In this document: positions 48,974 through 59,443 of the stretch, in pieces
Position numbering within the stretch: position 1 is the first letter of the stretch
How the letters are laid out: each line of letters starts with the position of its first letter
Assembly (NCBI RefSeq): GCF_000382405.1
Contig: NZ_KB908268.1
Span: 48,086 to 112,085, forward strand
Origin: Mycobacterium sp. 141
Lineage (GTDB): Bacteria; Actinomycetota; Actinomycetes; Mycobacteriales; Mycobacteriaceae
Direction of reading: 5' to 3'
Length of the DNA: 64,000 nucleotides
Program-made: the position numbers and the translations under genes
Notes under the pieces: model-generated
What the model was told of the DNA's origin: nothing
Databases searched by the model: none
The model's input: the letters and a program-made list of their open reading frames with translations, nothing else

Positions 48974-49737
48974 CCGAACCCGTCCGAACCGAGCGCGACG
49001 GCGCGGTGACCACCGTCATCCTGCATCGTCCGCACGCGCGCAATGCGGTGGACGGACCTACCGCGGCCGCGCTGGTCGCCGCGTTCGAAGAATTCGACGC
49101 CGACGATGCCGCATCGGTCGCCGTGTTGTGGGGCGATGGTGGAACATTCTGTGCCGGAGCCGATCTCAAGGCGTTCGGCACGCCGCAGTCCAACACCCTC
49201 AGCCCGGTTGGTCCGGGTCCGATGGGGCCGAGCCGGATGGTCCTGTCCAAGCCGGTGATCGCAGCCATCAGCGGCTACGCGGTGGCCGGTGGCTTGGAGT
49301 TGGCGCTGTGGTGCGACCTGCGGGTGGTCGAAGAGGATGCGGTGCTGGGCGTGTTCTGCCGACGCTGGGGCGTTCCGCTCATCGACGGCGGCACCGTGCG
49401 CCTGCCGAGGCTCATCGGCGAAAGCCGGGCCATGGACCTGATTCTGACGGGCCGCGCCGTCGACGCCGCTGAGGCCCACGCGATCGGCCTGGCCAACAGA
49501 GTAGTTCCCAAGGGCGATGCCCGAACCGAGGCCGAGGAGCTGGCAGCGCAACTGGCGGCCTTACCCCAGCGGTGCCTGCGGGCCGATCGCCTGTCCGCGC
49601 TACACCAATGGGGCCAAACAGAGCAAGCTGCAATGGAATTCGAGTTCGACAGTATCGAACGGGTCAAGCACGAGGCCGCACACGGGGCCGGCCGGTTCGC
49701 GGCGGGCGCAGGCCGCCACGGCGCCAGCGCGAACTGA
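48970..49737 (+). CDS. echA5: Enoyl-CoA hydratase/isomerase family protein (EchA5 type)
   Basis: A 255-aa crotonase with LHRPHARNAVD (about 16-26), the oxyanion motifs GTFCAGADLKAFG (58-70) and AISGYAVAGGLELALWCDLRV (about 97-117) and the late IGLANRVVPKGDA. It overlaps the PaaX-like gene (ATGA). By gene order (Rv0674-Rv0675) it is the EchA5 counterpart. It converges on the paralogous echA7 with only 8 nt between the stops. Confidence 0.88.
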   Translation: MTEPVRTERDGAVTTVILHRPHARNAVDGPTAAALVAAFEEFDADDAASVAVLWGDGGTFCAGADLKAFGTPQSNTLSPVGPGPMGPSRMVLSKPVIAAISGYAVAGGLELALWCDLRVVEEDAVLGVFCRRWGVPLIDGGTVRLPRLIGESRAMDLILTGRAVDAAEAHAIGLANRVVPKGDARTEAEELAAQLAALPQRCLRADRLSALHQWGQTEQAAMEFEFDSIERVKHEAAHGAGRFAAGAGRHGASAN

Positions 49738-49745
49738 GGCCCGGC

Positions 49746-50513
49746 TCAACCGATCCAGCTCGGCCGGCGTTTCTGCAGGAAGGCCAGCATCCCCTCCCGT
49801 GCTTCGTCGGAGGCGAACAGTTCGGCCGACAGTCGGGTCAACTCCTCGGCATGCTCGTCGAACGACCTGAGAATCGCCGCGGTCGTCAGCGCCTTCGACA
49901 TCGCCAGACCCTGCGGTGAACCCTTGGCGATTTCGGCGGTCAGACCCGCGACAGTGCCCTCGAGGTCGTCGGAGGCCACGGTGATCAACCCGATCGCGGC
50001 AGCCTCGGCGGAGCCGAACTTCTCTCCGGTGACGAAGTAGCGGCCCGCCGAGCGCGGTGACATCTTCGGCAACAGTGTCAGCGAGATGATCGATGGCGCA
50101 ACGCCGATCCTTGCCTCGGTGAGGGCGAACGTGCTGTTGTGCCCGGCCACCACAAGGTCGCAGGCGCCGACCAGGCCCAGGCCCCCGGCCCGGACATGGC
50201 CGTCGATCGCCCCGATGACAGGCACGGGCAGCTCGAGGATCGCGCGCAACGTCTTCGTCATCTCACGCGCCCGATCGACCGCGACGTCACCCGGTTCGCG
50301 ACCCGCCGCTTCGCTCAGATCTGCACCCGCACAGAATGTTCCACCGGTATGGCCAAGGACCACCACCCGCACCGCCGGGTCGGCGGTCGCTCGCGCCAGG
50401 CCGTGGTGCAATTGATCGACCAGGGCCGTAGACAGTGCGTTGCGGTTGTGCGGTGAGTCGAGGGTCAACCGGGCGACGGCACCGTCGGCTGCGTATTGGA
50501 CGAGTTCGCTCAT
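49746..50513 (-). CDS. echA7: Enoyl-CoA hydratase family protein (EchA7 type)
   Basis: A 255-aa crotonase: LDSPHNRNALSTALVD (18-33), GGTFCAGADLSEAAG, AIDGHVRAGGLGLVGACDLVV and a C-terminal QKRRPSW ending. The ATG at 50513 (MSELVQY) is preferred over an upstream in-frame GTG-type extension because it overlaps the stop of a micro-ORF as TGATG. It is the last gene of the minus-strand operon with fadE12, accA2 and accD2. Together these fit degradation of a branched acyl-CoA (leucine or terpenoid type). Confidence 0.9.
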   Translation of the reverse strand: MSELVQYAADGAVARLTLDSPHNRNALSTALVDQLHHGLARATADPAVRVVVLGHTGGTFCAGADLSEAAGREPGDVAVDRAREMTKTLRAILELPVPVIGAIDGHVRAGGLGLVGACDLVVAGHNSTFALTEARIGVAPSIISLTLLPKMSPRSAGRYFVTGEKFGSAEAAAIGLITVASDDLEGTVAGLTAEIAKGSPQGLAMSKALTTAAILRSFDEHAEELTRLSAELFASDEAREGMLAFLQKRRPSWIG

Positions 50514-50545
50514 CAGTGCCGTTTCTTCTTCGCGCAAGCGCTCAT
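50513..50545 (-). CDS. Micro-ORF 2, 10 codons (MSACAKKKRH), TGATG-coupled to echA7
   Basis: ATG 50545-50543 to TGA 50515-50513. Its stop overlaps the echA7 start as TGATG, and its start overlaps the stop of micro-ORF 1 in the same way. It comes from a 33-bp tandem duplication. No evidence of expression beyond this architecture. Confidence 0.4.
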   Translation of the reverse strand: MSACAKKKRH

Positions 50546-50577
50546 CAGTATCGTTTCTTCTTCGCGCAAGCGCTCAT
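50545..50577 (-). CDS. Micro-ORF 1, 10 codons (MSACAKKKRY), TGATG-coupled to fadE12
   Basis: ATG 50577-50575 to TGA 50547-50545. Its ATG overlaps the fadE12 stop (TGA 50579-50577) as TGATG. It is identical to micro-ORF 2 except for its last residue. Confidence 0.4.
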   Translation of the reverse strand: MSACAKKKRY

Positions 50578-51739
50578 CAGTATGACCGGGGGAGGCCCAA
50601 CGACGTCTGCGCCACGAAGTTGAGAATCATCTCGCGGCTGACCGGGGCGATGCGGGCCAGCTTCGACGCGGTAACGGCCGCGGCGATGCCGTACTCCTTG
50701 GTCAGACCGTTGCCGCCGAGCGACTGCACGGCCTGGTCGACGGCCCGCACCGACGCTTCGCCCGCGGCGTACTTGGCCATGTTGGCGGCCTCGGCCGCAC
50801 CTGCGTCGTCGCCGGCGTCATACAGGGTCGCGGCCTTCTGCATCATGAGCTTGGCCAGTTCGATCTCGATGTGGTTCTGCGCCAAAGGATGTGACAAGCC
50901 TTGGTGCGAGCCGATCGGAACCTTCCAGACCTGGCGGGTCTTGACGTACTCGACGGCCTTGTTGATTGCGAACCGGCCCATGCCGACCGCGCTGGCCGCA
51001 CCCATGATGCGCTCGGGGTTCAGCCCGGCGAACAGTTGCGCGATCGCAGCGTCCTCGGAGCCGACCAGGGCATCGGCGGGCAGTCGCACGTCGTCGAGGA
51101 ATACCTGGAATTGGTTTTCCGGGCTGGTGATCTCCATCTCGATCTTGGTCCAGTTCAGGCCCGGGGTGTCGGTCGGGACGACGAACAGCGCGGGACGCAG
51201 AGATTCCGACTTGTGAACTCCCTCTTTGTAGGCGCGGCCGACGACGAGCACGGCCTGAGCCTGGTCAATGCCGGAGATGAACGTTTTCTGCCCCTTGAGG
51301 ATCCAGTCGCTGCCATCGCGGTGGGCCGTGGTGGTGATGCGGTGGCTGTTCGACCCGGCATCCGGTTCGGTGATCGCGAAGGCCATGGTGATAGAGCCGT
51401 CCGCGATGCCGGGGATCCAGCGCTTCTTCTGCTCGTCGGTGCCGAACTTCGAGATGATGGTGCCGTTGATGGCGGGGGACACCACCATCATCAGCAGCGC
51501 CGACCCTGCCGCCGACATCTCCTCCATAACCAGGCTCAGCTCATACATGCCGGCGCCACCGCCGCCGTACTCCTCGGGCAGATTGACCCCGATGAAGCCG
51601 AGTTTCCCTGCCTCACTCCATAGTTCAGTGGTGTGCTGGCCGGACCGGGCCTTCTCCAGGTAGTAGTCCTGACCGTAGTTGGTGGCCATCGCGGCCACCG
51701 CCTGGCGCAGCGCCTGCTGTTCCTCGGTTTCGACGAAGT

Positions 51740-51743
<4 letters not shown>
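50577..51743 (-). CDS. fadE12: Acyl-CoA dehydrogenase FadE12
   Basis: A 388-aa acyl-CoA dehydrogenase that introduces a 2,3-double bond using FAD. It shows the N-terminal helical domain (MNFVETEEQQALRQAV), GFIGVNLPEEYGGGGAG (49-65), AFAITEPDAGSNSHRI (about 136-151), and the C-terminal AVQSLGGNGLTKEYG. Its start overlaps the accA2 stop (ATGA-type, 4 nt). In M. tuberculosis this order is Rv0972c-Rv0973c. Confidence 0.93.
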
Positions 51744-53695
<1,952 letters not shown>

Positions 53696-53786
53696 CTTCC
53701 TCCTCCGCCGAAACGACGCTTTTTGGCGGGATTCGGTCCGAAAGTCGACAGAATGCGTAGTCCCGGCGCAGGCATGTGATGCCCCC

Positions 53787-55382
53787 TCACATCCGGAAGA
53801 CGCCGAAGTTCGACGTTCCCTCGATCGGGCCATTGGCGATGGCGGACAGGCACATTCCCAGCACCGTGCGGGTGTCGCGGGGGTCGATGACCCCGTCGTC
53901 GTACAGCCGGCCGGATAGGAACATCGGTAGCGATTCGGCCTCGATCTGGGCCTCGACCGCCGCCCGCAGCGCGGCATCGGCAGCCTCGTCGACCTCCTGG
54001 CCGCGCGCCTCGGCGGCCGCGCGGCTGACGATCGAGAGCACGCCGGCCAACTGCGCGCCGCCCATTACCGCCGATTTCGCGCTGGGCCAGGCGAACAGGA
54101 ACCGGGGATCGTAGGCGCGCCCGCACATGCCGTAGTGTCCGGCACCGTAGGAGGCGCCGATCAGCAGAGAGATGTGCGGCACCTTCGAATTGGACACGGC
54201 GTTGATCATCATCGAGCCGTGCTTGATCATGCCGCCCTCTTCGTACTGCTTACCCACCATGTATCCAGTGGTGTTGTGCAGAAACAGAAGCGGGGTATCG
54301 GCCCGGTTGGCCAACTGGATGAACTGCGTGGCCTTCTGGGATTCCTCGCTGAACAGCACGCCGCGCGCATTGGCCAGGATGCCGATCGGGTAGCCGTACA
54401 GCGTGGCCCAGCCCGTCACCAACGATGACCCGTACAGCGGCTTGAACTCGTCGAAGTCCGAGCCGTCGACAATACGAGCGATGACGTCGCGCGGATCGAA
54501 CGGGATCCGCAGATCCGCGGGCACGATGCCGACGAGTTCTTCGGAATCGAACAGTGGCTCGATGACCGGGGCCGGTGCCGGGCCCTGCTTGCGCCAGTTC
54601 AACCGGGCCACGATGCGCCGGCCGATCCGGATGGCGTCGAGCTCGTCGGCGGCCAGGTAATCACCGAGACCCGATGTGCGGGCATGCATCTCGGCGCCAC
54701 CGAGCGACTCGTCATCGGACTCCTCGCCGGTCGCCATCTTCACCAGCGGCGGTCCGGCCAGGAACACTTTGGACAGCGCGTGGATCATCACGACGTGATC
54801 GGACATGCCCGGCACGTACGCACCGCCTGCGGTCGAGTTGCCGAACACCAGGGCGATCGTCGGTATGCCCGCGGCCGAAAGCCTGGTCAGGTCCCGGAAC
54901 ATCTGCCCACCCGGGATGAAGATCTCCTTCTGGGTGGGTAGATCGGCTCCGCCCGACTCCACCAGTGAGATCACCGGAAGCCGGTTCTGCAGCGCAATCT
55001 GGTTGGTGCGCAGGATCTTTTTCAGTGTCCAGGGGTTGCTGGTGCCCCCCTTGACGGTCGGGTCGTTGGCGACGATCAGGCATTCGACACCTTCGACCGC
55101 GCCGATGCCGGCCACGACGCTGGCGCCGACGGCGAAGTCGCTGCCCCACGCCGCCAGCGGGCTCAGTTCCAGGAACGGTGCGTCGGGGTCCAGCAGCAGC
55201 TCGATGCGTTCGCGTGCGGTGAGCTTGCCGCGGGAGTGGTGCCGGTCCACGTACTTGGGCCCGCCACCGGCCAGTGCCTTTGCGTGCTCGGCCTCGAGTT
55301 CGGCCAGCTTGGCGGTCATCACCTCTGCAGCCTCGGTAAACCCGGGGGAGTGGCGGTCGACCGTCGATTTCAGGATTGTCAT
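53787..55382 (-). CDS. accD2: Acyl-CoA carboxylase beta subunit (carboxyltransferase)
   Basis: A 531-aa carboxyltransferase with the two crotonase-like halves; NDPTVKGGT, VESGGADLPTQ, the acyl-CoA oxyanion glycines in GNSTAGGAYVPGMSD and the biotin oxyanion region LIGASYGAGHYGMCGR are present. It is of the methylcrotonyl/geranyl-CoA carboxylase class rather than propionyl-CoA, judging from the HDDN-like GGP-KYVDRHHSRGKL N-terminus (moderate). Its ATG (55382) overlaps the fadE13 stop by 4 nt. Confidence 0.92.
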   Translation of the reverse strand: MTILKSTVDRHSPGFTEAAEVMTAKLAELEAEHAKALAGGGPKYVDRHHSRGKLTARERIELLLDPDAPFLELSPLAAWGSDFAVGASVVAGIGAVEGVECLIVANDPTVKGGTSNPWTLKKILRTNQIALQNRLPVISLVESGGADLPTQKEIFIPGGQMFRDLTRLSAAGIPTIALVFGNSTAGGAYVPGMSDHVVMIHALSKVFLAGPPLVKMATGEESDDESLGGAEMHARTSGLGDYLAADELDAIRIGRRIVARLNWRKQGPAPAPVIEPLFDSEELVGIVPADLRIPFDPRDVIARIVDGSDFDEFKPLYGSSLVTGWATLYGYPIGILANARGVLFSEESQKATQFIQLANRADTPLLFLHNTTGYMVGKQYEEGGMIKHGSMMINAVSNSKVPHISLLIGASYGAGHYGMCGRAYDPRFLFAWPSAKSAVMGGAQLAGVLSIVSRAAAEARGQEVDEAADAALRAAVEAQIEAESLPMFLSGRLYDDGVIDPRDTRTVLGMCLSAIANGPIEGTSNFGVFRM

Positions 55383-56557
55383 GGCTGGAACCCCAATGTC
55401 TTCGCGGCCAGAGAGGTCAGAATCTCGGTGGTCCCTCCGCCGATGCCGAGAATGCGCATGTCCCGGTACTGCCGTTCGACCTCGGATTCGGCCATGTAGC
55501 CCATGCCGCCGAACAACTGCACGGCGGCATTCGCAACCCATTCGCCGGCCTCCACCGCAGTGTTCTTGGCGAAGCACACCTGAGAAATAAGGTCGATCTC
55601 CCCCTGGCCCGATGTCACTGTCGAGGCGGCTCCGGCGAGTTGCCGCTCGACGAGGTTGCGGGTGTACACGCGGGCCACGTCGGTACGGCGGGCCATCTCG
55701 GCCAGCGTGTTCTGCACCGACTGCCGGGAAATGAGTGGCCTGCCGAAGGTTTCGCGGTTGCGACACCACTCGACGGTCAAGTCCAGGCAGCGCTGTGCGC
55801 TGGCATACGCCTGCGCGGCAAGACCGACCCGCTCGGAGACGAATGCCGCGGCGATCTGGAGGAAACCAGAGTTTTCTGCACCCACCAGATTGGCGACCGG
55901 CACCCGCACATCGGTGTAGGACAGCTCGGCGGTATCGCTTGAGCGCCAACCCATTTTGTCGAGTTTGCGGCTCACCTCAAACCCGGGAGCGCCTTTGTCC
56001 ACCACGATCAGCGATACCCCGGCCGCGCCCGGCCCGCCCGTGCGCGCGGCGGTCACGACGTAATCGGCGCGTACGCCCGACGTGATGTAGGTCTTGGCGC
56101 CGTTGAGGACGTATTCATCGCCGTCCCGAGTGGCCTTGGTCGTAAGATGCCCGACGTCGGAGCCGCCGCCCGGCTCGGTGATGGCCAGCGATCCGATGAG
56201 ATCCCCTCGCAGCGTGGGCTTCACGTAGGTTTCGATGAGCCGCTCGTCGCCAGAGGCGATCATGTGCGGCGCCGCGATCCCACACGTGAACAGCGACGCG
56301 AACACACCGCCCGGAGTTCCCGCGTAATGCATCTCCTCGCAGATGATCAGCGCGTCGGCACCATCGCCGCCGCCACCGCCGACCGACTCGGGGAAATTGG
56401 CTCCGAGCAGTCCGGCCTCACCCGCTCTGCGGTGCAGTTCGCGAGGGAGTTCGCCCGTGCGCTCCCACTCCGCGACGTTCGGCAGCACCTCACGTTCAGC
56501 GAAGCTGCGCACAGTCTTTCGCAGAGTCTCCCGTTCGGGGGTGTTCCAGATGCTCAC
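55379..56557 (-). CDS. fadE13: Acyl-CoA dehydrogenase FadE13
   Basis: A 392-aa acyl-CoA dehydrogenase beginning VSIWNTPERETLRKTVRSFA from a GTG that overlaps the AtuA-like stop as GTGA. It has ANFPESVGGGGGD (about 51-63), SLAITEPGGGSDVGHL and the C-terminal LFGGMGYMAESEVERQYRD with the conserved Arg. It supplies the unsaturated acyl-CoA that AccA2/AccD2 could carboxylate, as in leucine or citronellol breakdown (inference from the operon). Confidence 0.93.
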   Translation of the reverse strand: MSIWNTPERETLRKTVRSFAEREVLPNVAEWERTGELPRELHRRAGEAGLLGANFPESVGGGGGDGADALIICEEMHYAGTPGGVFASLFTCGIAAPHMIASGDERLIETYVKPTLRGDLIGSLAITEPGGGSDVGHLTTKATRDGDEYVLNGAKTYITSGVRADYVVTAARTGGPGAAGVSLIVVDKGAPGFEVSRKLDKMGWRSSDTAELSYTDVRVPVANLVGAENSGFLQIAAAFVSERVGLAAQAYASAQRCLDLTVEWCRNRETFGRPLISRQSVQNTLAEMARRTDVARVYTRNLVERQLAGAASTVTSGQGEIDLISQVCFAKNTAVEAGEWVANAAVQLFGGMGYMAESEVERQYRDMRILGIGGGTTEILTSLAAKTLGFQP

Positions 56558-58341
56558 TCGAGAAGGTCCTCCGGGATATCGAGATGACGGCTGCGCAACC
56601 ATTCGCCCAACCCCTTGGCCTGCGGATCGAACCGAGCTTGATAGGCCACGCCTTGGCCGAGGATGCCTTCGATGATGAAGTTCACGGCCCGAAGATTCGG
56701 CAGCACATACCGGGTGATGGTCAGATCCGCTGTCTCGGGCAGTAATTCGCGAAGTTTGTCGACGGTCAGCGCATGCACGAGCCACCGCCACTGCTCGTCG
56801 GCTCTATCTCCCGTCGCTGCGCTCGCCCCGGTGCTGTTTCCCGTCGCTGCGCTCGCCCCGGTGCTGTTTCCCGTCGCTGCGCTCGCCCTGGCCCGCACCC
56901 ATACCCCAACGTTGGCCGAGCCACCCTTGTCGCCGCTGCGGGCGCCGGCGATCGTCCCGAGCGGGACCCGGCGGGTGGGCCCGGCCGGTAATGGCTCAGG
57001 TAGGTGTGGCTCTGCAACCGGTGCGACAACGAGGGTTTCGGTGGCCGGCGCGATGTCGACGCGGGCGCCGTCGGCGTGCACGGCGACATGCGGCACCTCG
57101 GCGGCATCGACGTATCCCGGGGTGAACACGCCGTAAACCTGACCGTCAGCGGGTGGCGCGGTGGTGGTGAAGCCCGGGTAACTAGCCAGTGCGAGTTCGA
57201 TCCCCGCGGCGGAGAATTGGCGGCCGACGACATTGGGGTCGGGATCGCGCGCCACACAGTGAAGCAGTGCACTGGCGGCTTCCTCGGTATCGGCGTCGGG
57301 ATGGTCGGTGCGGGCCAGGAACCATTCCAGCTCGGCCGGTTTGACCTTCAGACCCGCTTCGAGTTGACTGCGCACGAGCTCGGCCTTGGCCGCGATGTCC
57401 AGACCGGTCAGCACGAACGTCGCGGCGTTGCGGAATCCGCCGATGCTGTTCAGCGACACCTTGAGCGTCGGAGGCGGGGCCTCACCCGTCACACCGGAGA
57501 TGCGAACGCGGTCGTCGCCGTCCCGGCTCAACCGCAACGAGTCGACGCGCAGTGTCACATCGGGATTGGGGTAGCGGGCGCCGGCGATCTCGTAGAGCAG
57601 CTGTGCGGTGACGGTGCCGACGCTGACCTGGCCGCCGGTGCCGGGATGTTTGGTGATCACCGACGAGCCGTCGGCCGAGATCTCGGCGAGGGGGAAGCCC
57701 GGCCGCTGCAGATCGGGTATCTCGGTGAAGAACGCGTAGTTGCCGCCGGTGGCCTGCGTGCCGCATTCGATGACGTGCCCCGCGGCGACCGCGCCCGCGA
57801 GGGAGTCGTAATCGGTTCGGCCCCAACCGAAGTGCGCCGCGGCCGGCCCGACGATCACCGAGGCGTCGGTGACCCGTCCGGTGACCACAACGTCGGCACC
57901 GCTGTTCAAGCATTCGACGATGCCCCACGCGCCCAGGTAGGCGTTGGCCGCAAGCGGTGTCCCCAGACCGAGCTCAGTCGCCCGCCCCACCAGATCGTCA
58001 CCCTCCACATGTGCGACGTTGACGTCGAGACCAAGGCGTTCGGCCAGCGCGCGCACCGCGGTGGCCAGCCCTGCAGGGTTCAGCCCACCGGCGTTGGCGA
58101 CGATCTTCACGCCCTTGTCCAGGGCTATACCCAGCGACTCCTCCAGCTGCAGCAGGAAGGTCTTGGCGTAACCGCGCTCGGGATTCTTGGCTCGGTCGCG
58201 CGCCAGGATCAGCATGGTGAGCTCGGCGAGATAGTCGCCCGTCAGATAGTCCAGTTCGCCCCCGGCGAGCATGTCCCGCATCGCGGCGAGCCGATCACCG
58301 TAGAAGCCCGAACAGTTGCCGATCCGTACTACAGGTGGCAC
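56554..58341 (-). CDS. AtuA-like (DUF1446) acyl-CoA catabolism protein with internal 10-aa repeats
   Basis: A 595-aa protein of the acyclic-terpene-utilisation AtuA/DUF1446 family (Rv0976c by position). It starts VPPVVRIGNCSGFYGDR from GTG 58341, 5 nt after GGGAG; a GTG at 58347 and a TTG at 58374 are alternatives. The C-terminal second domain (VPLGTIAGARSGDKGGSANVGVW) is interrupted by nearly three copies of the decapeptide GASAATGNST (56811-56890), just after VWVRAR, an in-frame 30-bp tandem repeat. It is the first gene of the operon fadE13-accD2-accA2-fadE12-echA7. The biochemical role of AtuA is unresolved. Confidence 0.85.
   Translation of the reverse strand: MPPVVRIGNCSGFYGDRLAAMRDMLAGGELDYLTGDYLAELTMLILARDRAKNPERGYAKTFLLQLEESLGIALDKGVKIVANAGGLNPAGLATAVRALAERLGLDVNVAHVEGDDLVGRATELGLGTPLAANAYLGAWGIVECLNSGADVVVTGRVTDASVIVGPAAAHFGWGRTDYDSLAGAVAAGHVIECGTQATGGNYAFFTEIPDLQRPGFPLAEISADGSSVITKHPGTGGQVSVGTVTAQLLYEIAGARYPNPDVTLRVDSLRLSRDGDDRVRISGVTGEAPPPTLKVSLNSIGGFRNAATFVLTGLDIAAKAELVRSQLEAGLKVKPAELEWFLARTDHPDADTEEAASALLHCVARDPDPNVVGRQFSAAGIELALASYPGFTTTAPPADGQVYGVFTPGYVDAAEVPHVAVHADGARVDIAPATETLVVAPVAEPHLPEPLPAGPTRRVPLGTIAGARSGDKGGSANVGVWVRARASAATGNSTGASAATGNSTGASAATGDRADEQWRWLVHALTVDKLRELLPETADLTITRYVLPNLRAVNFIIEGILGQGVAYQARFDPQAKGLGEWLRSRHLDIPEDLLE
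56811..56890 (-). repeat. 30-bp tandem repeat inside the AtuA-like gene
   Basis: Unit CCGTCGCTGCGCTCGCCCCG + GTGCTGTTTC (plus strand), two full copies (56811-56840, 56841-56870) and a partial third to about 56890. It keeps the frame and codes for GASAATGNST-type decapeptides. Confidence 0.93.
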
Positions 58342-58518
58342 ACGCACTCCCGTCGACGCCGATGAGCGACCCAACCAACTGGTAGGTTAGCGGGTACCGC
58401 GGGTCTCACGTCAAGCGGCCTGCCCGTTTTGGACCCCACGCAGGTCAACCGTTACTCTGTAGTGCAATCGTCTGCCGCTGCGGTGCGTGCGGCAACCCCA
58501 AGCAAGGAGATGCACGTC

Positions 58519-58695
58519 ATGGCTGTGCCCAAGCGCAGAATGTCGCGCGCGAACACTCGTAGCCGTCGCGCGCAGTGGAAGGCCGAGGCTACCGGTCTGG
58601 TCGGTGTCAATGTCGCTGGCCAGCAGCACAAGGTCCCGCGCCGTCTGCTGAAGGCTGCACGCCTGGGTCTGCTCGATCTGGATCGCCGACGCTAG
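58519..58695 (+). CDS. rpmF: 50S ribosomal protein L32, cysteine-free form
   Basis: A 58-aa L32: MAVPKRRMSRANTRSRRAQWKA start and basic C-terminus LDLDRRR. It has no CxxC pairs, i.e. the zinc-independent paralogue. The ATG at 58519 is preceded by AAGGAG. It is a small gene between the AtuA operon and mprA. Confidence 0.95.
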   Translation: MAVPKRRMSRANTRSRRAQWKAEATGLVGVNVAGQQHKVPRRLLKAARLGLLDLDRRR

Positions 58696-58713
58696 ACATA
58701 TTCTCGGCGCGCC

Positions 58714-58729
58714 TCTCAGGTCAATCTCA
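58714..58729 (+). promoter_or_regulatory. Candidate MprA direct-repeat box upstream of mprA
   Basis: Two TCTCA repeats (58714-58718 and 58725-58729) are spaced one helical turn apart (11 bp), 18 nt before the mprA GTG. MprA boxes in M. tuberculosis contain paired CTCA elements and MprA autoregulates; the match here is by eye. Confidence 0.45.
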
Positions 58730-58746
58730 GATAGAGCGTTGAGACT

Positions 58747-59439
58747 GTGCCTGTGCGCATACTTGTCGTCGACGATGATCGCGCTGTGCGCGAATCACTG
58801 CGACGGTCGCTTTCCTTCAATGGTTATTCGGTTCAGCTCGCCCAAGATGGGGTTGAAGCTCTCGAGCTGATCGCCGATGACCGGCCTGACGCCGTGGTTC
58901 TCGACGTGATGATGCCGCGGCTCGACGGTCTTGAAGTGTGCCGGCAACTTCGCAGCACCGGTGACGATCTCCCCATCCTGGTGCTGACTGCTCGCGATTC
59001 CGTGTCGGAGCGGGTCGCCGGCCTCGACGCCGGCGCCGACGACTACCTACCCAAGCCGTTCGCGCTTGAGGAACTGCTTGCGCGCATGCGCGCGTTGCTC
59101 CGTCGCACCGTGTCCGACGACGGCGCCGAATCGCAGAAGATGTCGTTCTCGGATCTGACCCTGGATCCCGTCACTCGTGAAGTCACGCGCGGTGAACGTC
59201 AGATCAGCCTCACCCGAACCGAGTTCGCGCTGCTGGAAATGCTGATCGCCAACCCGCGGCGGGTGCTCACCCGTAGCCGCATCCTCGAAGAGGTGTGGGG
59301 CTTCGATTTCCCCACCTCGGGTAATGCGCTCGAGGTCTACATCGGTTACCTACGCCGCAAGACCGAAGCCGACGGTGAGCCACGGCTCATCCATACCGTG
59401 CGCGGTGTCGGCTACGTGCTGCGGGAAACGCCTCCCTGA
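58747..59439 (+). CDS. mprA: Two-component response regulator MprA
   Basis: A 230-aa OmpR-type regulator: receiver domain with D53 as phosphoacceptor (VVLDVMMP), acidic DDD at 9-11, switch T in LTARD, K in LPKPF, and a C-terminal winged helix (TRTEFALLEMLIANPRRVLTRS). It responds to envelope stress and controls sigE, sigB and pepD in M. tuberculosis (family knowledge). It is 4 nt from mprB. Confidence 0.95.
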   Translation: MPVRILVVDDDRAVRESLRRSLSFNGYSVQLAQDGVEALELIADDRPDAVVLDVMMPRLDGLEVCRQLRSTGDDLPILVLTARDSVSERVAGLDAGADDYLPKPFALEELLARMRALLRRTVSDDGAESQKMSFSDLTLDPVTREVTRGERQISLTRTEFALLEMLIANPRRVLTRSRILEEVWGFDFPTSGNALEVYIGYLRRKTEADGEPRLIHTVRGVGYVLRETPP

Positions 59440-59443
59440 TCGG

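Larger units (their letters stand above)
50513..50577 (-). repeat. Two tandem 33-bp copies of the ATGAGCGCTTGCGCGAAG repeat
   Basis: Copies at 50577-50545 and 50545-50513 (minus strand), each ATGAGCGCTTGCGCGAAGAA + GAAACG + two variable bases + ACTGA pattern. They differ only at AT versus GC near the end. Single related copies occur at 31626 and 33684 on the plus strand. Confidence 0.9.
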
